From Pseudodesulfovibrio sp. (lineage in GTDB: Bacteria > Desulfobacterota > Desulfovibrionia > Desulfovibrionales > Desulfovibrionaceae): a stretch of DNA of 14,981 nucleotides. Below, one piece after another: positions 1-7,293 of this stretch (positions within the stretch are counted from its first letter, which is position 1; every line of letters starts with the position of its first letter). The notes below the pieces were generated by a model that saw nothing but the letters and a program-made list of their open reading frames with translations, searched no databases and was not told where the DNA came from. Where the stretch lies: NCBI GenBank assembly GCA_022712815.1, contig JAFLJW010000097.1:1-14981 (forward strand). Reading direction: 5' to 3'. Position numbers and translations under genes: made by a program.

Positions 1-221
1 CCTTTGGGAAAAGGAGGTTTTCCTCCCCTTCCCCAGACCCCATCCCCTCCTTTCCGCTAAACCTTTTATAGCGCTTCGCGCGGATACCGAGGGGAGTTAA
101 GTGATGCTATTTATTTCTACTTTCTACCAATCTGTTAATTCCAATCAAAATTCAAAAAGGTTACAGAACGTCGCCATCCATTTTTTACAAATCCCTTTGT
201 CTCACAGGCGGCGTTGGTTCC

Positions 222-288
222 GTTTGGAAGAAATCGCTTAAACAGCTTATTTACGCTGTCGAAGCTGTTTAAGCGATTTCTTCCAAAC
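222..288. repeat. Perfect 27-bp inverted repeat, 13-nt loop
   Basis: The arm at 222-248 (starting GTTTGGAAGAAATCGC) is perfectly complementary to 262-288, with a 13-nt loop at 249-261. A perfect 27-bp stem is much longer than a normal terminator stem, and there is no clean T-run after it on either strand. It may end transcription from the zraS-like gene (minus strand), or be a REP/MITE-type mobile palindrome or a processed RNA hairpin. Function is inferred only; the repeat itself is directly visible. Confidence 0.9.
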
Positions 289-299
289 AACTCAGGGAT

Positions 300-319
300 G
301 CAAGGGACACGTCCCTTGC
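300..319. repeat. 9-bp palindromic hairpin (GCAAGGGAC / GTCCCTTGC)
   Basis: GCAAGGGAC (300-308) pairs perfectly with GTCCCTTGC (311-319) across a 2-nt spacer. It is followed by CCGCCGGAGGCC, a combination I associate from memory with dispersed intergenic repeats in Desulfovibrio-like genomes. It lies 50 bp beyond the stop of the sensor kinase gene, so it could contribute to 3'-end formation of that transcript. No T-run follows, so it is not a classical terminator. Confidence 0.6.
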
Positions 320-368
320 CCGCCGGAGGCCAACCAAAACGAACCTAACCAAACTCGCACATCGCACA

Positions 369-2171
369 TTACGAAGCCTCCCTATCCGGGAAAAACAGCC
401 GCACTCTCATGCCTTCATCTGACTGGGAATCAAGGGTGACCTTGCCTTTATGAGCGATCATTATGTTTTGAACGATGGCGAGGCCGAGTCCTGTGCCGGT
501 TTTTTTACCAGTGACAAACGGCTTGAACACATCGCCTTTGAGGTCCGGGTCCATGCCGGGTCCATCGTCGGTCACGGTGATCCAGATGCCGTTATCACCG
601 CGCTCAGAGGTCAGCCGGATATGGCCGGGTTTGCCGCAGTCTCCGCAAGCGGAGATGGCATCAAGGCTGTTGGAAATCAGATTGAGCAGCACCTGCCGAA
701 GTGCGTCCTGATCGGCGAACACGGGTTCGAGACCAAAGCTGAATTCCGGCTCGGTCCGCTTGTTCTCGAAATCGAAACGCATGAGTTGCTTCAGGCTCTC
801 GCCGACCTGGGCCAGATCGGTCTCCACCGGGTCGAGCTGGCGGGGCTTGGCAAGGTACAACAGATCGGTGACCACCCGATTGAGGCGGTCTGCCTCCTGA
901 ACCATGGTGGTGGCGTATTGATCGAGCGGGGCCTGCCCCTTGAGCTTGGTGGCAAAGAGTTGGGCGAACCCGCGCAAGGCACTGAGCGGATTGCGGACCT
1001 CGTGAGCCACGCCTGCGGCCAGCGAGCCAATGGCTGCCAGCCGCTTGGCCTCGTTCAGGTCTTCTTCCAAGGACCTGATCTGGGTACGGTCACGGATGAG
1101 CACAAGCCGCTGGCCGAGTTCCGGGGCAGCGGCCTCATCATGTTTCTGGAACGGCAGAGAAAGAATTTCGAGCTGGCGGCCCTGATAGTCGAACTGCTCC
1201 CATTCGTGGGGTGTGACGCAGGCGGTTTCACCGGCCTTGCGACCAAAGGCGAAATCGCACCAGTTGGCACCGATAATTTCCGGCGCACCTTCATCCCCTT
1301 CCGGGGCGAGCATTTTCTTGGCCGAGGGATTGGCTGCCATGACTTCGCCGGTCTCATCCAGAGTGACAAGACCATCTGGCATGTTATCGAGCAATTTGTT
1401 TTGGAAACGTTCCAGACGAACCAGCTTGCGGCTGGCTCCCCTGCGTTTGAGATAGGCAAACGCCAGCAACCAAAGCACTATGGCGGCCAAAAAGACATAA
1501 CCGGTCTGATAGGTGGCTGCCCGGCGATATTGCCGGAACTGGGCCAGATGCTTTTCGGCATTGAGACCAACCACCAGGAATACGGCTGGCCCACCAGGCT
1601 CTCTTCGGCCCTGATTTCGGCCCGGACTCTGGCCCATGTGCCTCATACCCGGCCTCGGTCCCGGATCGGGTGCAGGCTTACCGGAAATCAGCGCGGACAT
1701 GCCGGGCCGGGTCCTGATCCCGGATATCAGCACTGATTTTTTCCCGATCTCGGCCATGACATGCCAGACACGCCCCGGCTCGATGTCCCCGGTAACAGAC
1801 ACGGGCAAGGTGATGGTAGGTGTGTCGTCACCCTTTTCCGATGTCACCAGCGGTTTGCCGGTCTCATCGTAGAGGGTGATGAAAACGATATCCTCGGAAC
1901 TGGCGAGTTCGGTAAAGAGTTCCTCGGCCATGTTTGAAAAAAACGGAGTCACCTGCGGATTCATATGCAGGGAACGCATGATCCGCAAAAGATTTGTGTC
2001 CACCCCGCGCAGTATGGAGCTGCCGGTCAGGATCATGTGGTCTTCCACTATCTGTCGCTGATGCGCGATGGAACGCCACGTCAGATAGAGACTGCCCAGC
2101 CCCAAAACGATGAGTGCCAGGACCAGGGCAACCAAAGGCCCTTTTTCTTTTCCGCTGGAATGGACTTCCAT
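369..2171 (-). CDS. zraS: ZraS/HydH-like sensor histidine kinase
   Basis: 600-residue membrane histidine kinase that would sense an envelope or metal signal and phosphorylate an NtrC-family regulator. Visible parts: TM1 at about 12-31; a periplasmic domain of roughly 190 residues; TM2 at about 224-241; a PAS domain from about 255 (DNMPDGLVTLDETGEV); the HisKA box with H390 in AHEVRNPLSALRGF; an N-box near 497-501; DDGPGM at 535-540; and GTGLGLAI at 559-566. All catalytic motifs are intact. Two oddities: a Gly/Pro/Arg-rich insert with Met and His at about 163-195 on the periplasmic side, and a CGDC motif at 509-512 in the ATPase domain. The start has a GGAG 9 nt upstream and lies 6 nt after the DUF4405 gene, so the two are co-transcribed. 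The symbol is by analogy, supported by the ZraP-like gene upstream; no partner regulator is in the window. Confidence 0.8.
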   Translation of the reverse strand: MEVHSSGKEKGPLVALVLALIVLGLGSLYLTWRSIAHQRQIVEDHMILTGSSILRGVDTNLLRIMRSLHMNPQVTPFFSNMAEELFTELASSEDIVFITLYDETGKPLVTSEKGDDTPTITLPVSVTGDIEPGRVWHVMAEIGKKSVLISGIRTRPGMSALISGKPAPDPGPRPGMRHMGQSPGRNQGRREPGGPAVFLVVGLNAEKHLAQFRQYRRAATYQTGYVFLAAIVLWLLAFAYLKRRGASRKLVRLERFQNKLLDNMPDGLVTLDETGEVMAANPSAKKMLAPEGDEGAPEIIGANWCDFAFGRKAGETACVTPHEWEQFDYQGRQLEILSLPFQKHDEAAAPELGQRLVLIRDRTQIRSLEEDLNEAKRLAAIGSLAAGVAHEVRNPLSALRGFAQLFATKLKGQAPLDQYATTMVQEADRLNRVVTDLLYLAKPRQLDPVETDLAQVGESLKQLMRFDFENKRTEPEFSFGLEPVFADQDALRQVLLNLISNSLDAISACGDCGKPGHIRLTSERGDNGIWITVTDDGPGMDPDLKGDVFKPFVTGKKTGTGLGLAIVQNIMIAHKGKVTLDSQSDEGMRVRLFFPDREAS

Positions 2172-2177
2172 TGATGG

Positions 2178-2996
2178 TTACTCCGCCCGCAAGGTGCTGT
2201 AGACCTCATGGGGATTGATGCTGTTTTTCCTGCCTATATCCCTCATGGTCATAGCGGCTTTGGCATGGATGGATTTCTTTTCCAGCCGGGCGATGGCTTC
2301 GTCAACGGGCAGGCCGTAACTCTTGCAAACATCTTTCAGGGTCAGCTTGCCGATTCCCTCAGGCGGACTGGAAGGCATGGCGGCAAAAGGATCGTTGACC
2401 AGAGCTGTACGAATGTCATTGTACACCTGCTGGGGGCTGACACCCTTTATGCGGGCAATCTCACGAATTTCGGTTTCAAGCGTAATGGATGCATCGTACC
2501 CGGCTTTATGAAGAGCCACCAGAGCTTCTTTTGCATCAAAACCAAGGAATCCGCAGAACTTCTTGAGCGGACTGAGTTCGGCATGGCCGTAAGGCGGATT
2601 GCCGTAGACTTCCATAGCGTCATCCTTGATGGAAGCACCAAAATCAAGCACCTGCTGCATGGGCGGCAGGCCGAACAGAGTGCCGACAGTCACGAACAGG
2701 GTGATAATAGTGCTGATAATCATGGGTTTGGTCATGACGATAAGCTCACGCGCCTGATTTTTCATGTAGGCCATCATGGGCTTCCAATTCAGCCAGACAT
2801 GGATCAGCGAAACCACGATGAACAGGGTACCAACGGTGATGTGAATGTCGCCCCACTGGTCCTTGGACAATCCCATGAAATGCCAATCGGCCCAGTAGGC
2901 CACGCGGCCATGAGGCACAATGTACAAAATCACGCTGGTGACCAGTGTGACTATGAAGGAAAGAAAACTTGTCAGGGATGCAATTTTACGCAGCAT
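2178..2996 (-). CDS. DUF4405-type membrane protein with duplicated C-terminal domain
   Basis: 272 residues from ATG 2996 (MLRKIASLTS), preceded by GGAG with 6 nt spacing. An in-frame ATG at 3008 would add four residues but has no ribosome site. There are three membrane segments (about 7-26, 52-70 and 92-110), and His 29, 39, 52 and 66 lie in or beside the first two. This is the DUF4405 pattern, in which such histidines are suspected to bind heme b; that is inference. The soluble tail contains two homologous units (about 138-198 and 214-271) sharing the pattern C..-G-..-EAL..L-..-A-..-I-..-P..VY..LR. Sitting between a ZraP-like protein and the sensor kinase in one operon, it is probably an accessory of the same stress response. 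The molecular function is unknown. Confidence 0.7.
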   Translation of the reverse strand: MLRKIASLTSFLSFIVTLVTSVILYIVPHGRVAYWADWHFMGLSKDQWGDIHITVGTLFIVVSLIHVWLNWKPMMAYMKNQARELIVMTKPMIISTIITLFVTVGTLFGLPPMQQVLDFGASIKDDAMEVYGNPPYGHAELSPLKKFCGFLGFDAKEALVALHKAGYDASITLETEIREIARIKGVSPQQVYNDIRTALVNDPFAAMPSSPPEGIGKLTLKDVCKSYGLPVDEAIARLEKKSIHAKAAMTMRDIGRKNSINPHEVYSTLRAE

Positions 2997-3161
2997 GAGG
3001 AACTCCATTTTCTAGACGCAATCTCCCATTACGGACCTCGCCTACGCGTTACATGCTCAGTTGTCAGAAGTGTATTATTTATCAAGACAACGGGACGGCA
3101 TTCCCCATGAATGACCGCCCCGTATGTATCCTGTTTTCCGGGGTTAACGGAAATTCATTTT

Positions 3162-3638
3162 CTAGAACATGTGGCCTTGACTGCGTCCGCCGCCGGGACC
3201 GCGTCTGCCGTGTCCATTGCCACCGAAACGGGAATCCTGCCCATAGGCCGAGCAAGGGCCGTATCCTGCGGCAATGCCGGTCTCCTTGACCAGTTCATCG
3301 GACATGGTCTTGCGCAGGTTCAGCATCTGAGTACGGGTATTGCTGATGTCAGCGGTCAGCGAGCCGATCTTCTTTTCGTCAGCATTGCCGCCGTTCACCA
3401 TGGCCTGAAGAGTGGACTGCTTGGTCCACATCCTATTGCGGAGTTCGGTGAACTGTGCATCGTACTTCTCGTAAATCTTTTCAACCGCAGCCTGCTTCTC
3501 AGGGGTCAGTTGGCTGTAAGCACTTTTTGCGCCATAACCGGGACCGCCGCGTCCGTAGCCGGGACCGGCAAAGGACAATGCTGCCATTGTCAGAACCATG
3601 GCCGCCGCCAAAGCTGTGATAGTGATGTTTCTAGTCAT
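3162..3638 (-). CDS. zraP: ZraP-like periplasmic zinc/stress protein
   Basis: 158 residues. An N-terminal signal peptide (about 1-24, cleavage near SFA-GPG) leads to a periplasmic alpha-helical domain of the ZraP/CpxP/Spy class (about 40-120, starting SQLTPEKQAAVEKIYEKYDAQ). The Gly-rich tail holds one Cys (C129, in GYGPC) and ends in GHG..GHMF. A tail with a single Cys and Gly/His/Met is characteristic of ZraP, a zinc-binding chaperone-like octamer that also dampens ZraS in enterobacteria. ATG 3638 follows GGAGG with 7 nt spacing. It is the first gene of the zraP-DUF4405-zraS unit; 165 bp separate it from the next gene. A sigma-54 site about 70 bp upstream fits ZraR control. The exact metal is not shown by the sequence. 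Confidence 0.78.
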   Translation of the reverse strand: MTRNITITALAAAMVLTMAALSFAGPGYGRGGPGYGAKSAYSQLTPEKQAAVEKIYEKYDAQFTELRNRMWTKQSTLQAMVNGGNADEKKIGSLTADISNTRTQMLNLRKTMSDELVKETGIAAGYGPCSAYGQDSRFGGNGHGRRGPGGGRSQGHMF

Positions 3639-3709
3639 GTCGTTGCCTCCATAAAGGTTTTAATATGCAATCAGGAAGAAGAGAGTGTGTGTTCTTCTGC
3701 CTTCATAGA

Positions 3710-3726
3710 AGCATTTGCCATGCCAA
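3710..3726 (-). promoter_or_regulatory. Sigma-54 (-24/-12) promoter of the zraP operon
   Basis: On the minus strand the sequence is TTGGCATGGCAAATGCT. GG (3724-3723) and GC (3712-3711) are separated by exactly 10 nt, and the -24 box TTGGCA with the -12 box ATGCT closely match the RpoN consensus TTGGCACG-N4-TTGCT. Transcription would start near 3699, giving a leader of about 60 nt before the zraP start codon. Known biology fits: enterobacterial zraP is transcribed by sigma-54 under the NtrC-family activator ZraR. Confidence 0.78.
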
Positions 3727-3790
3727 CAACATAACTACCTGTATTACAAGTAGTATCTGTATTTCAAAGAGCAAAACATCCAGGCCTTCG

Positions 3791-3837
3791 TGCAATAAAC
3801 TGCACACATATTTGCACAACATGTGTAAAAAGTGCAA
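3791..3837 (-). promoter_or_regulatory. Candidate upstream activator (ZraR-type) binding cluster
   Basis: The 47-bp stretch holds interleaved inverted repeats: TTGCAC (3812-3817) with GTGCAA (3832-3837), and ACACAT (3804-3809) with ATGTGT (3821-3826). Extra TGCA half-sites lie at 3791 and 3801. It lies about 65-125 bp upstream of the -24 box, the usual distance for enhancer-binding proteins of the NtrC family. The site is inferred; which protein binds it is not shown. Confidence 0.5.
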
Positions 3838-3853
3838 GGGAAACAGTCTTGAC

Positions 3854-4047
3854 CTAATCGCTGTTTTTGCCCGAAAATACGTCCCGGGCTTGCGACAGCA
3901 ACTGCTTTTTCCATTGCGACACACGGTTGGGATGCACCTGATATTGTGCCGCCAATTCAGCCAAAATATTCACGCCCCGACAGCTTCCAAAGCAACCTTG
4001 GCCTTGAACTGATCTGAAAACTTCCTGCGTTTCTTGCCCGTCTGCAT
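3854..4047 (-). pseudogene. IS3-family orfA remnant (frameshifted, truncated)
   Basis: Minus strand from ATG 4047 (AAAGGAGG directly upstream) reads MQTGKKRRKFSDQFKAKVAL then EAV. It loses one base near 3978 and resumes as GVNILAELAAQYQVHP, then NRVSQWKKQLLSQ and DVFSGKNSD before a TAG at 3854-3856. This is the helix-turn-helix half of an IS3-family orfA. Restoring one base gives the continuous family sequence EAVRGVNILAEL. The rest of orfA and the DDE transposase orfB are absent, so the element is dead. The putative left terminus, with a partly palindromic stretch, lies around 4078-4104. The remnant stops just short of the zraP activator cluster. Confidence 0.85.
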
Positions 4048-4127
4048 CCTCCTTTAGAGGTCATTTTAGGATGCAAATTCCACCTTAACAAGTGGTCCGA
4101 ATTCCGAAGTGAAGCGCAAAGCATGGA

Positions 4128-4160
4128 AAAGCCCCGAAAGACGAAAGTCTCCGGGGCTTT
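4128..4160 (-). terminator. Rho-independent terminator after proX
   Basis: The stem AAAGCCCCG pairs with CGGGGCTTT and is extended by an inner AGAC/GTCT helix with a TTTC loop. On the minus strand the hairpin ends in CTTTT, 21 bp after the proX stop codon. Because both ends are A/T-rich it could also stop transcription entering from the IS remnant side. Confidence 0.88.
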
Positions 4161-4181
4161 GTATTATTAGGTGGGAAGGAT

Positions 4182-5186
4182 CTACTTGGCGGCTTCGCGA
4201 GCAGCGTTGAGCCAACCATTCCACTTGTCCTGGTTGTTGGCGACCCACTCATCAACATGCTTGGCGATATCCTTGTCGGACTTTTCGCCTTCGTTCATGC
4301 GGGTATTCTGCGCACTGACATCGCCGATGGAAAGCTTGAGGCTTTTCAGGAATGTGGCGGCAGCCGGATTCTTTTCAAGGAACTTCTTGTTGGCAACGAC
4401 GGTAATGTCATAGACCATGAAACCGTTACGCAAGGGGTCGGAGACCGCACCGGCTACGCCGGAAACTTCACCGGCAGTGTCACCCTTGGCCGGGACGTTG
4501 ATCCACATCACATCCTTGCCGGGTTGGAACTTAAAGACGGTCCAGTTAGGAGTCCAGGTGTAGAAGAAAACCGGCTTGCCGGCCTTGTACGCGCCAAGGG
4601 CGGAAGCCATGCCAGCTTCATAGGCGGCCTTGACCTGGTTGATGTGGTCAGTCAGTCCATACACCTTCATGTGTTCAGTGATGACCTTTTCACAACCCCA
4701 GCCCGGAGGGCACGCGATGAGGTCAGCCTTGCCGTCGCCATTCTGGTCGAACGCTTTCTTCACCTCGGCACGCTTGAAATCGTCCAGAGACTTGATGCCG
4801 AATTTTTCCACTTCTTTTTTGGAGACGAGGTAGCCCTGCATACCGCCAGCCTTGATGATCGGATCAAGGATCACTGCCTTTTTCTCGAAGTTCTTGGGCA
4901 GCTGTTCATTGTGCAACGGAAAGTTGCCGTTGCACCAGTAGTCGATATCGCCCAGATAAATGGACTTGTAGGCAATGGGATTTTGCAGGTTCTTGGTCTT
5001 TTTCACGTCATAGCCCAACTCTTCCAAGCCACGCCGGGCCAATGCTTCCTGGAAAAATCCGGTACTCCAGGTGGCACGTGCAGGGCGCAGAGTGACGCCC
5101 TCACCGGGCTTGGCATTCATGGCCAGTGCGGACGACACGATAAGGATTGCAAGGATGACCGGGAGAGTTAATTTCAACAGTTTCAT
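4182..5186 (-). CDS. proX: Glycine betaine/proline betaine-binding protein ProX
   Basis: 334-residue periplasmic binding protein of the OpuAC/ProX family; it captures quaternary-ammonium osmoprotectants and delivers them to ProW/ProV. The signal peptide covers about 1-22 (VSSALA cleavage region). Family features include RATWSTGFFQEALA (W40), a YLGDIDYW segment (W84) and YTWTPNW in the second lobe; aromatic residues of this kind form the cage around the trimethylammonium group. The start codon follows GAGGAGG with about 4 nt spacing, 18 nt behind the proW stop, so it is the last gene of proV-proW-proX. A strong terminator follows. The family is clear; the exact ligand among betaine-like compounds is inferred. 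Confidence 0.92.
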   Translation of the reverse strand: MKLLKLTLPVILAILIVSSALAMNAKPGEGVTLRPARATWSTGFFQEALARRGLEELGYDVKKTKNLQNPIAYKSIYLGDIDYWCNGNFPLHNEQLPKNFEKKAVILDPIIKAGGMQGYLVSKKEVEKFGIKSLDDFKRAEVKKAFDQNGDGKADLIACPPGWGCEKVITEHMKVYGLTDHINQVKAAYEAGMASALGAYKAGKPVFFYTWTPNWTVFKFQPGKDVMWINVPAKGDTAGEVSGVAGAVSDPLRNGFMVYDITVVANKKFLEKNPAAATFLKSLKLSIGDVSAQNTRMNEGEKSDKDIAKHVDEWVANNQDKWNGWLNAAREAAK

Positions 5187-5204
5187 GGAACCTCCTCAGA
5201 TTCT

Positions 5205-6044
5205 TTATTTAATTATTTTTTTTTGAGCCAGGGATTGTGTGATTCGGTCTAGGACGATGGCCATGAGAACAATACCAACACCGCCGACAACCGCACGGCC
5301 GATGTCCAGGGTATTCAAACCGAGAATGACCGGCGACCCAAGACCACCCGCACCGATGAGGGCCGCAATGACGACCATGGACAAAGCCATCATGATAGTC
5401 TGATTGAGACCAGCCAAGATGGTTGGCAGAGCCAGGGGGATCTGTACCTTGGTCAGCACTTGCCATCGGGTCGCGCCAAAGGCCTGAGCCGCTTCTACCA
5501 GCTCTGGATGGACACCCCGGATGCCGAGGCTCGTGAGACGGATGATGGGCGGCAAGGCAAAGATGATGGTTGCCAGGACGCCCGCCACATTGCCCACCGA
5601 AAAGAGCATGACAATGGGAACGAGGTAGACGAAAGCCGGGGTGGTCTGCATGGCGTCAAGAACAGGCCGCAAACCAATTTCAAACCGGTCACTGCGCCCG
5701 GCCATGATGCCGAGCGGAATGCCGAACAGGGCGCAAACGATTACCGAGGACAGGACCATGGCCAGAGTAATCATGGTGTCTTCCCACAGGCCGAGAAAGC
5801 CGATCACAAGCATAGCCACAAGGGAAAAGGCTGCCAATCGTTTGCCTGAGGATCGCCAGGCGACAAGGCAGATCATAATTATGATTATGGCCGGATGGAG
5901 TGTGTTCAAGCCCTGCTCAAAACCGTTCAGCATTTGTTCCACAGGCCACTTGAGCGTTTGGAAAAACTCGCGATGATTGTCCACCAGCCATTCGATGAAG
6001 ACGGTAACCCATGCATCCAGAGGGATGATTGCTTCTTCAAACAT
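5205..6044 (-). CDS. proW: Glycine betaine ABC transporter permease ProW
   Basis: 279-residue inner-membrane permease starting MFEEAIIPLDAW at 6044. A longer upstream reading frame has no support; this start has GGAGG about 9 nt upstream, and its ATG overlaps the proV stop as TAATG, indicating translational coupling. Hydrophobic segments begin at about 51-63, 73-86, 92-115, 135-165, 215-240 and 250-265. The EAA loop that docks on the ATPase is visible at about 184-205 (EAAQAFGATRWQVLTKVQIP). Length and layout fit ProW of the binding-protein-dependent betaine uptake systems. No disruption is seen. Confidence 0.93.
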   Translation of the reverse strand: MFEEAIIPLDAWVTVFIEWLVDNHREFFQTLKWPVEQMLNGFEQGLNTLHPAIIIIMICLVAWRSSGKRLAAFSLVAMLVIGFLGLWEDTMITLAMVLSSVIVCALFGIPLGIMAGRSDRFEIGLRPVLDAMQTTPAFVYLVPIVMLFSVGNVAGVLATIIFALPPIIRLTSLGIRGVHPELVEAAQAFGATRWQVLTKVQIPLALPTILAGLNQTIMMALSMVVIAALIGAGGLGSPVILGLNTLDIGRAVVGGVGIVLMAIVLDRITQSLAQKKIIK

Positions 6045-7267
6045 TATTGTTCGCCTCCTTCGCCTTGATTGGCGTCTTCCGTGCGGTGCAATGTCCTCAA
6101 GAAGCGGTTTTGGGAAACCACGCCCTTGTACACGCCATCTGCATCGACCACCGGTACCGGCCACGAGCTGGTTGCGACCATCGGCAGGATGTCTTGCATG
6201 GACTCATCAAAGTTCACCGGGTCAGCTTCTTCCAGAAATGCCTGGCTGAGGGGTTTGTCTGGCAAACCCTTTTCAAGGGCATTCCTGACACCTTCAGATG
6301 AAACCACGCCAAGGAATCGACGCTTGGCATCAAGGACATATCCGTGTTCGCGCTCGCTACCGCTCAGTATTTCATGAGTCGTCCGCAAACTGCCGGCCTT
6401 GGTAACGATAATGGTTGGATGCGTGTCTCGAACGATATCGCCTGCGCTGATGACATTGGTCGGGTCAACACCACGGAAGAATGCCCGCACATAGTCGTTG
6501 GCCGGGTTTTGCAGGATATCGTCCGGCGTCCCCACCTGTATGACATGGCCGCCCTCCATGATGGCGATCCGGTCGCCGATGCGAAGGGCCTCATCGAGAT
6601 CATGGGAAATGAAAACGATGGTCCGCTGGTGTTCTTCCTGCAGTTTGAGCAATTCATCCTGCATCTCGGTACGAATGAGTGGATCCAGAGCTGAGAACGC
6701 TTCGTCCATAAGTAAAATTTCAGGGTCAACAGCCAAACCACGGGCTAACCCGACACGCTGCTGCATGCCGCCGCTGAGTTGGTCTGGGTATAAGTCTTCC
6801 CACCCGGCCAGGCCGACCTGTTCCAGGGTTTCCCGTGCCCGCTGACACCGCTTTTCCTTGTCCACGCCAGCCAGCTCAAGTCCGAAGGCGGCATTGTCCA
6901 GCACGGTCTGATGGGGCATGAGCGCGAAGGACTGGAAAACCATGCTCATATTATGCAACCGGAATTTGACCAACTCGCTGTCGCTCATGGCCGTTACGTC
7001 CTGGCCGTCCACGATGACTCGGCCAGATGTCGGCTCAATGAGCCGATTAAGCAGTCGGACGATAGTGGACTTGCCCGATCCCGATAATCCCATGATGACG
7101 AATATCTCGCCCGTTTCAATAGTAAAAGAGGCATTGGCCACACCAACAGTCATGCCGGTTTTTTCCAAAACGGCCTGCTTGTCATGCCCATCCTTGAGCA
7201 TTTTCATGCCGTCTTTAGGTTTATTCCCGAATATTTTATAAAGATTTTCGACGCGGATTGTTCCCAT
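6044..7267 (-). CDS. proV: Glycine betaine ABC transporter ATPase ProV
   Basis: 407 residues from ATG 7267 (MGTIRVENLYKIFG), with GGAG upstream; the open frame continues further 5' but that part is not protein-like. Walker A GLSGSGKST at 60-68, signature LSGGMQQR at 164-171, Walker B ILLMDEA at 184-190 and H-loop His 222 are all intact. After the ATPase, a tail from about 280 resembles paired CBS domains (VVSSEGVRNALE and DADGVYKGVVSQNRFL), as in ProV/OpuAA, where these domains sense ionic strength. First gene of the proVWX operon. Its long leader and promoter are listed separately. Function as the energising subunit for osmoprotectant import is well supported by all three neighbours. Confidence 0.94.
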   Translation of the reverse strand: MGTIRVENLYKIFGNKPKDGMKMLKDGHDKQAVLEKTGMTVGVANASFTIETGEIFVIMGLSGSGKSTIVRLLNRLIEPTSGRVIVDGQDVTAMSDSELVKFRLHNMSMVFQSFALMPHQTVLDNAAFGLELAGVDKEKRCQRARETLEQVGLAGWEDLYPDQLSGGMQQRVGLARGLAVDPEILLMDEAFSALDPLIRTEMQDELLKLQEEHQRTIVFISHDLDEALRIGDRIAIMEGGHVIQVGTPDDILQNPANDYVRAFFRGVDPTNVISAGDIVRDTHPTIIVTKAGSLRTTHEILSGSEREHGYVLDAKRRFLGVVSSEGVRNALEKGLPDKPLSQAFLEEADPVNFDESMQDILPMVATSSWPVPVVDADGVYKGVVSQNRFLRTLHRTEDANQGEGGEQ

Positions 7268-7293
7268 GATCTCTCCGATAAATGTGACAATAA

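Larger units (their letters stand above)
1..368. other. Non-coding left edge with hairpins
   Basis: No convincing gene is present. Positions 5-26 hold a G/A-rich then C/T-rich stretch that can fold in two ways: GGAGG (13-17) with CCTCC (22-26), or GGAAAA (7-12) with TTTTCC (18-23). It is followed by a C-rich run to about 50. From memory such intergenic blocks recur in Desulfovibrio-type genomes; I could not check this. Positions 120-220 are AT-rich without recognisable content. The region lies downstream of the zraS-like gene, where the zraR response regulator gene is often found; it is not within these 368 bases. Two strong hairpins (222-288 and 300-319) are listed separately. Confidence 0.6.

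Noticed and set aside
450..1736. Long plus-strand open frame of 428 codons opposite the sensor kinase
   Set aside because: It is antisense to a kinase with all motifs intact, has no family features and arises from the GC-rich codon pattern.
4257..5171. 304-codon plus-strand frame opposite proX
   Set aside because: Shadow of a clear ProX gene; no motifs, no ribosome site.
6045..6164. Extended N-terminus of ProW (40 extra residues)
   Set aside because: It overlaps the proV coding end in another frame, is Arg/Gly-rich, and the ATG at 6044 has a proper ribosome site.
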